DNA of 12,166 nucleotides from JBGLNJ01 sp964353405 (GTDB taxonomy: Bacteria; Chloroflexota; Anaerolineae; Fen-1058). Position numbers and translations under genes: made by a program. Shown here in pieces: positions 5,540-12,166 of the stretch. Under the pieces are notes generated by a model that worked only from the letters and a program-made list of their open reading frames with translations, made no database searches and was not told the origin of the DNA. Position 1 is the first letter of the stretch, and the number at the start of each line of letters is the position of its first letter. Location: positions 1-12,166 of the forward strand of contig CAYGWJ010000225.1 of NCBI GenBank assembly GCA_964353405.1. The letters run 5' to 3'.

Positions 5540-6004
5540 TCACTTGCGTCTTTTGTCTGCTTTTGCGAGTTTAGCCAAGCGAGTCAGGGCCTCGGTTGGA
5601 GTCAGCACGGGCAGGGCCGTCCGTAATCGCTCCAACTGCTGACGATCCCACGTTACCAAAGTCGTCCCATAACGTTTGACCACCGCAGCATAGACGGCAT
5701 CAGCTCCCCGCAAGCGCAATTCTGCCGCCAGCCGGACAGCCACCTCGGCCAGCGCATCATCCAGGGGTACCCAGACCTGACCCGGCAAACCGCGCACAGC
5801 CTGCGCCACGGCTAGGCCTTGTGCTGTGTCGTTCTTGTTGCGCGCTACAGCCGCGGCCACTTCAGCCAACAAGAGAGTTGGAGAAAAGACAGGCCAGGGC
5901 CGACCATGCAACTGGTCAATGAAGGTATGACTTGCAGTCGCACCTGCCTCGGTTGGGCTCGCGGCATTGACGTGAACGCTGGCATCAACTGTGAACATGG
6001 CCAC
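5540..6004 (-). CDS. PIN-domain ribonuclease toxin (VapC-like)
   Basis: The 154-aa protein has the PIN fold of Mg2+-dependent RNases that act as toxins of type II systems. The four acidic residues are in place: D7 (FTVDASV), E48 (LLLAEVAAAV), D102 (RGADAVYAA) and D120 (LVTWDRQQL). A basic C-terminal tail (AKADKRRK) may aid RNA binding or be dispensable. The start is GTG at 6002-6004 (AGG six bases upstream) or the ATG two codons later (5996-5998); both keep the domain whole. It follows the antitoxin stop immediately. The likely RNA target (tRNA, rRNA or mRNA) cannot be inferred. Confidence 0.87.
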   Translation of the reverse strand: MAMFTVDASVHVNAASPTEAGATASHTFIDQLHGRPWPVFSPTLLLAEVAAAVARNKNDTAQGLAVAQAVRGLPGQVWVPLDDALAEVAVRLAAELRLRGADAVYAAVVKRYGTTLVTWDRQQLERLRTALPVLTPTEALTRLAKLAKADKRRK

Positions 6005-6283
6005 TTAACGCCTGATCTCATCCATTAATTCTTGCGTGCTCTTGTCGGCCGGCCAGTCACGGCGTAGTTGTTCCATAACCCGACGCCAGGTCTCCAACCC
6101 TCCCTCAACACTCCTGCGCCCGGCTTGCACCATCGCTTCTTCGACCGCTTCCGAGTCAACTGGCAAGAGCAAAGCCACCGGCTTGCCCTGATAGGTTACA
6201 ATGTACTCGGCTCGCCGCTCGCGTATCTGGCGCAACACCTCGCTCGTTTGTTCCCGCAATTCCCGCACGCCAATCGTCGGCAT
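6005..6283 (-). CDS. Phd/YefM-family antitoxin paired with the PIN toxin
   Basis: The 92-aa product begins MPTIGVRELREQTSEVLRQI, continues EYIVTYQGKPVALLLPVD, and has a helical, acidic C-terminal half with a Trp (ETWRRVMEQLRRDW) ending STQELMDEIRR. This is the canonical Phd/YefM layout: N-terminal DNA-binding dimer domain and toxin-neutralising tail. The ATG at 6281-6283 is chosen because GAGGGG lies just upstream; the longer frame from 6298 adds only MVRGV. It is directly followed by the PIN gene, the standard antitoxin-first order, and probably represses the promoter at 6330-6358, although no operator repeat stands out. Confidence 0.85.
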   Translation of the reverse strand: MPTIGVRELREQTSEVLRQIRERRAEYIVTYQGKPVALLLPVDSEAVEEAMVQAGRRSVEGGLETWRRVMEQLRRDWPADKSTQELMDEIRR

Positions 6284-6329
6284 AACGCCCCTCACCATGT
6301 AGTATCAAATGCAACTCAATTATGGCATC

Positions 6330-6358
6330 ATTATACCCTCGGAGCTGGCACAAGTCAA
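6330..6358 (-). promoter_or_regulatory. Promoter of the toxin-antitoxin/SDR/lipoprotein unit
   Basis: On the minus strand TTGACT (complement of 6353-6358) and TATAAT (complement of 6330-6335) are 17 bases apart, near-consensus for the housekeeping sigma. A second overlapping TTGACT begins five bases further upstream. Transcription would start near 6323, about 40 bases before the antitoxin ATG. It separates this unit from the lipoprotein gene ending at 6384. Confidence 0.75.
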
Positions 6359-6383
6359 GTCAAGGCACGGCGGCGGTCCAGGC

Positions 6384-7454
6384 CTATTGCGTTGCCCCCT
6401 TTAACCGCCACTTGCCTTCGGCGTTCTTTTCAAGCTGCCAGGTGGTCTGGGTCATTGGTTGAATGGTTCCGTTCTTGAGCCTGCACTGACCAACGGCAGC
6501 CACCTGTGGTTGAGCCTCTGTACCCAAGTCCCACTTGAGGTCTTGGACCAGCACGCGGTCGAGCTGGTTGCGGTCGGGCAGGCAACCATACACGAGCTTA
6601 CTGGCCTTGATCAGACCCAAGGCATCGGGCGTCATCAGCTTGTCAAGCTGGGCATCGTCTTTGACCACCTGGTAAAAGGTCAAGACCGTTTTCTCCGGGT
6701 AGGGCGAAGCTGTCGGATCGTCACCCACTACAAGCGAAACCACGTCGGTCTCGGATGGGTCAACCAGGTTAAAAGTGCCTTGCTTGAAATAGTTTGTGTT
6801 GTCGCGCGGCAGATAGACGCGGCGGTCGGCCAACTGGCTGCGCGTGTTGTCGCGCCGCGTCAGGACGGTGACCTTGTCTTTTTCAACCGTCACCCCGGCG
6901 TTGCCACGGAACAAGCCAATCGCCTTATAATTCATGACATTCGGGTTGGTGGTCGGCTCCACGTCCGGCTGATCTTTCTGGGTATCGCGCCAGCTAAAGA
7001 GGCTCGCCTGAATGACCGTGCCCGCCGTGTCCGTGTCTCGAATGATCAACTCCGGGCCTGCGGAGCCGGAAATCACATCGGCCACGCTCGGCACCGTGGT
7101 GTTTTCGCCCAGGTAAAAGTTGTCCGGCAACACCAACGGATGAGGATAAATCCAGCGCGGGCGGCCATGATCCTGGCGGTAGACGACGCCTCCCACTGGC
7201 GAGATGGCTTTGCCGTCCTTCGTTTTGGTGTCGAAGCGATACAGCACAACGCACTGCCCCTGAGGCTGGCCCTTGCCGTCGGTATCCAGCGGCCATTGGC
7301 CGATATAGCTCCAGTCCTTGGGCATCAGGCCGCTAAAGTTGCCGTTACAAGTGACGGGGGCTGGCCTGCAGCCAGAAACCACCAGCCCAATCAGGATCAA
7401 TGCCGCCCATCCTATTGACTTGACCAAGTCTCGTCCTGGTTGTGGTGTTGTCAT
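6384..7454 (-). CDS. Hypothetical lipoprotein, paralog of the adjacent upstream gene
   Basis: The 356-aa product has an N-terminal signal (ALILIGLVVSGC) whose C29 would be lipidated. The N-terminal domain includes QCVVLYRFD, GGVVYRQDHGRPR, NFYLGE, VISGSAGPELIIRD and IQASLFSW. The C-terminal domain (about 250-356) reads TVLTFYQVVKDDAQLDKLMT ... VYGC ... VGQC ... WQLEKNAEGKWRLK, which resembles NTF2-like (SnoaL/DUF4878-type) domains; that is an inference. Four cysteines besides the lipid one (C36, C68, C291, C324) match the paralog and may form disulfides outside the cell. The start has GAGG before the ATG. The upstream paralog ends 10 bases before. Function is unknown; no catalytic motif is seen. 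Confidence 0.8.
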   Translation of the reverse strand: MTTPQPGRDLVKSIGWAALILIGLVVSGCRPAPVTCNGNFSGLMPKDWSYIGQWPLDTDGKGQPQGQCVVLYRFDTKTKDGKAISPVGGVVYRQDHGRPRWIYPHPLVLPDNFYLGENTTVPSVADVISGSAGPELIIRDTDTAGTVIQASLFSWRDTQKDQPDVEPTTNPNVMNYKAIGLFRGNAGVTVEKDKVTVLTRRDNTRSQLADRRVYLPRDNTNYFKQGTFNLVDPSETDVVSLVVGDDPTASPYPEKTVLTFYQVVKDDAQLDKLMTPDALGLIKASKLVYGCLPDRNQLDRVLVQDLKWDLGTEAQPQVAAVGQCRLKNGTIQPMTQTTWQLEKNAEGKWRLKGATQ

Positions 7455-7464
7455 GTGCGCCTCA

Positions 7465-8535
7465 TCATTGGGATTTTTTCAAAAGCCATTTGCCTTCGTT
7501 ATTTCTCTCAAGCGTCCAGACGACTCGGGTCATCGGCGTGAACTTGCCGTCCTTGGATTTGCACTGGCCTTTCGTGACGGTCACCTGGGACTGAGCGTCT
7601 TGAATTGTGATGTCTTGCACCAACGCGCGCTCAACGTCGGCACGATTAGGCGCGCAACCATACTTGAGCTTGCCATCTTTGAGCGACTGGAGAGCCTCCG
7701 GCGTCATCAACCCTTCAAGGGCAGTATTATCCTGAAAGGCTTGATAAAACGCCAGCACTGTCCTTTCCGGGTAGCACATGGCGTTTGGGTCGGTGCACTC
7801 TACGAGTGAAATCACGTTCATCTCGGGTTCGACCAGCTTGCCGTTGCCGGGCTGATAATAGGACTTGGTCTGACCATTCGGCTTGTATACTTTTTGATAG
7901 GCCAGCCGGCTGCGCGACACGGCGATGCGGTCCATGACCGTCACCTGGTCTCGCTCAACTTTCACGCCACCTTCGCCCATGAACCAACCGACAAGCTTGT
8001 AAGACATCTTGCTCGAGTCCCGCGGGGCCATCGGCTGGTCTTCGAGCGCATCGTACCATTGAAACATGCTGGCTTCGACAATATTGCTTTCCATATCCAA
8101 ATCTTCAACGACGACCTGCGGCTTGGCAGCGCCAGAAATCAACTCACCCACGCGCACATAGACATCGTGCTCGCCCAGATAGTATCCACCGGGCAGGCGC
8201 AGCGGGTAAGCGTGAATGGGGCGTGGCGGCATTTCATGGTCCCGGCGGTAAATCACCCCTTCAACCGGCGCAATCTTTTTAGGGTCCTTTTGGGCATCAA
8301 TGCGGTACAAAACAGCACATTGTGATTTTGGCCCCAGGCCACCGGTCTCGATCACAAAAGTCTTGATAGGCGCCCAGCCTGTGAGCACCAAATCCCTGAA
8401 ATCAACGTCGCAGGGAGTAGGCGTTGGAGTCACAAACGAGAATGTGCTCTCGTCGCAGGCAGACAGCATCACACCGATCAGTATCACACCGACCAGTGTC
8501 AACAGAGCTACAATGCATCCCCTGGGGGCGCACAT
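7465..8535 (-). CDS. Hypothetical lipoprotein downstream of lon, paralog of the next gene
   Basis: With the ATG at 8533-8535 this is 356 aa, exactly as long as its paralog. The signal runs to LIGVMLSAC (lipid C27), followed by a short Thr/Pro linker (FVTPTPTPC). Matches to the paralog run throughout: QCAVLYRID, GVIYRRDHEMPPRP, YYLGE, LISGAAKPQVVVED, VEASMFQWYD, YPERTVLAFYQ, LMTPEAL, YGC, VQD, GQC and ERNNEGKWLLK. C42, C73, C294 and C325 match the paralog; C247 and C254 are an additional pair. An in-frame TTG at 8554-8556 would add seven residues; the ATG is favoured by GAGG four bases upstream, equal length and a CATAAT box at 8559-8564. It lies 78 bases after the lon stop. Function is unknown. 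Confidence 0.78.
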   Translation of the reverse strand: MCAPRGCIVALLTLVGVILIGVMLSACDESTFSFVTPTPTPCDVDFRDLVLTGWAPIKTFVIETGGLGPKSQCAVLYRIDAQKDPKKIAPVEGVIYRRDHEMPPRPIHAYPLRLPGGYYLGEHDVYVRVGELISGAAKPQVVVEDLDMESNIVEASMFQWYDALEDQPMAPRDSSKMSYKLVGWFMGEGGVKVERDQVTVMDRIAVSRSRLAYQKVYKPNGQTKSYYQPGNGKLVEPEMNVISLVECTDPNAMCYPERTVLAFYQAFQDNTALEGLMTPEALQSLKDGKLKYGCAPNRADVERALVQDITIQDAQSQVTVTKGQCKSKDGKFTPMTRVVWTLERNNEGKWLLKKSQ

Positions 8536-8613
8536 ACCTCCTCGCTTCGTCGTCAACCATTATGCTGTAGAGCCCCACCCTTGCGAGGTTCAAGCCTTTG
8601 CAAAGGTAAGCCA

Positions 8614-11103
<2,490 letters not shown>

Positions 11104-11112
11104 GTGTGTTCC

Positions 11113-12166
11113 TCAAGAGTCTGTTTCAAACGGGGGAGCGCCCACGCGCTCCGCCCACGCTTCTTCCGCCTCCGCGGCAACGAAAAGTGATCCGGCGACG
11201 ATGACGCCGCTCTGCTCGTGGGCGTCGCGCAGTGCCAGGTCGAGTGACTGGGTCACACTGTCGGCCACCTCAACCTGCGCGCCCCGCTCCGTGGCCAGCT
11301 CGGACAATCGTTCCACATCGGCGGCGCGGCGGCTGTGGGCGCGCGTCAAGACGACACGGTACGACATGGGCACCAGTGCGTCCAACATGCCCACCAGGTC
11401 TTTATCGGAGGAGGCGCCAAAGACGAGTGTCCACTTGCGATCGGGAAACCACTCTTGCAGCGCGGCCTGCAGGCGCTGGGCCGACTCGCCGTTGTGCGCG
11501 CCGTCAATCACCACCAGCGGCTCGCGGCTGAGCACTTCTATTCGAGCAGGCCAGCGCGCCTCGCGCAACCCTCGCTCCCTCGCTGCGTGGCTGATGGTCA
11601 AGCGCTGGCTGCCTAACACATCGAGCGCGGCCAGCGCCACCGTCGCATTGACGATCTGGTGGCGGCCCAGGAGTGGAAGCCAGTAGAATTCGGGTAGTGG
11701 CAAAAAACTCGAGTACCAGTCAGGCCGCACGCGCGCGAACCACTGGCCATCCTGTTCGATGCGACCCGGGGCATACAGCCAGTCACGGCCCACCAGCACC
11801 AGGGGCGACTTGTTCTCGGCGCACGTGTGCTCGATGACGTCCAGCGCCTCCGGCTGTTGCGGCGCGGACACGGCGGGTAGGCCCGGCTTGATGATGCCGG
11901 CTTTTTCGAACGCAATCTGCGACAGCGTATCGCCCAGCCAGGCCGTGTGATCGTAGCTCAACGACGTGATGACCGAGACTTTTGGTGTGACGATGTTGGT
12001 CGCGTCCAGCCGCCCGCCCAATCCCACCTCGACCACCGCAATCTCTACCTGCTGGCGCGCAAAGTAGAGGAAACCCATCGCCGTGACAATCTCAAAATAC
12101 GTCAGGCCCGGCACGGCGACCACGTGCGGCTCAAGCTCATCCACCAACGCCGCCACCTCGTCGCGC
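11113..12166 (-). CDS. folC: Bifunctional folylpolyglutamate/dihydrofolate synthase (5' end outside window)
   Basis: About 350 C-terminal residues are present. FolC adds glutamate to dihydropteroate and/or to reduced folates using ATP. Visible motifs are TYFEIVTAMGFLYFA, VVEVGLGGRLDATN, the SYDHTAWLG loop, EKAGIIKPG, the central-domain end LLGRHQIVNA and the C-terminal domain's VVIDGAHNGES, all Mur-ligase/FolC signatures. The P-loop (GTNGKGS type) lies beyond the right edge. The apparent GTG start at 12156 is internal: the frame continues as RDE to the window edge. Whether it has dihydrofolate synthase activity as well cannot be decided from this part. lon follows after nine bases, so the two are probably co-transcribed. 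Confidence 0.93.
   Translation of the reverse strand, partial: RDEVAALVDELEPHVVAVPGLTYFEIVTAMGFLYFARQQVEIAVVEVGLGGRLDATNIVTPKVSVITSLSYDHTAWLGDTLSQIAFEKAGIIKPGLPAVSAPQQPEALDVIEHTCAENKSPLVLVGRDWLYAPGRIEQDGQWFARVRPDWYSSFLPLPEFYWLPLLGRHQIVNATVALAALDVLGSQRLTISHAARERGLREARWPARIEVLSREPLVVIDGAHNGESAQRLQAALQEWFPDRKWTLVFGASSDKDLVGMLDALVPMSYRVVLTRAHSRRAADVERLSELATERGAQVEVADSVTQSLDLALRDAHEQSGVIVAGSLFVAAEAEEAWAERVGAPPFETDS

Noticed and set aside
6459..7418. Plus-strand 319-aa ORF
   Set aside because: It is antisense to a clear lipoprotein gene; composition (His, Arg, Val-rich) shows no motif.
8595..8606. Palindrome CCTTTGCAAAGG after lon
   Set aside because: It has only 12 bases and is not followed by a T-run on the minus strand, so it is not a supported terminator.

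Overview
The window looks like a piece of a GC-rich bacterial chromosome, probably an environmental Chloroflexota (Anaerolineae-like) organism. That placement is an inference from style only: lipoproteins with Pro/Thr-rich linkers, Phd/PIN modules beside housekeeping genes, and strong AGGAGG ribosome sites. No rRNA or marker search was possible. There is no phage, insertion sequence, CRISPR array, tRNA or rRNA visible.

Layout. Positions 1-143 (minus) hold the start of a zinc-free quinone oxidoreductase running off the left edge. Positions 254-1320 (minus) hold a cluster of small genes: a Phd-type antitoxin with no recognisable toxin, a 54-aa ORF that ends in its start codon (ATGA overlap), a 122-aa helical protein behind its own -10 box, and a 56-aa ORF overlapping the end of that protein. 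A well-formed promoter (TTGACA-18-TATACT) then drives fadD, a fatty-acyl-CoA ligase, the only plus-strand gene (1368-3083). fadD converges on a hemerythrin-like gene (3300-3857, minus); the gap between them holds a double-hairpin repeat and a Rho-independent terminator.

From 4013 to the right edge everything is on the minus strand. In transcription order this is folC (partial), lon, two tandem paralogous lipoproteins, a Phd/PIN toxin-antitoxin pair with a near-consensus promoter, a short-chain dehydrogenase (SDR) with a TTG start, and a Pro/Thr-rich lipoprotein coupled to the SDR by an ATGA overlap. A perfect 32-bp palindrome followed by TTTT closes this block. Spacing suggests that folC, lon and possibly the lipoproteins form one unit, and Phd, PIN, SDR and lipoprotein another.

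Most of the window is ordinary housekeeping and accessory content. The parts worth a second look are the small-ORF cluster around the orphan antitoxin, the paired-hairpin repeat whose two arm-to-arm mismatches are compensated inside each arm, and the tandem lipoprotein pair with a shared four-cysteine pattern and an extra cysteine pair in one copy.
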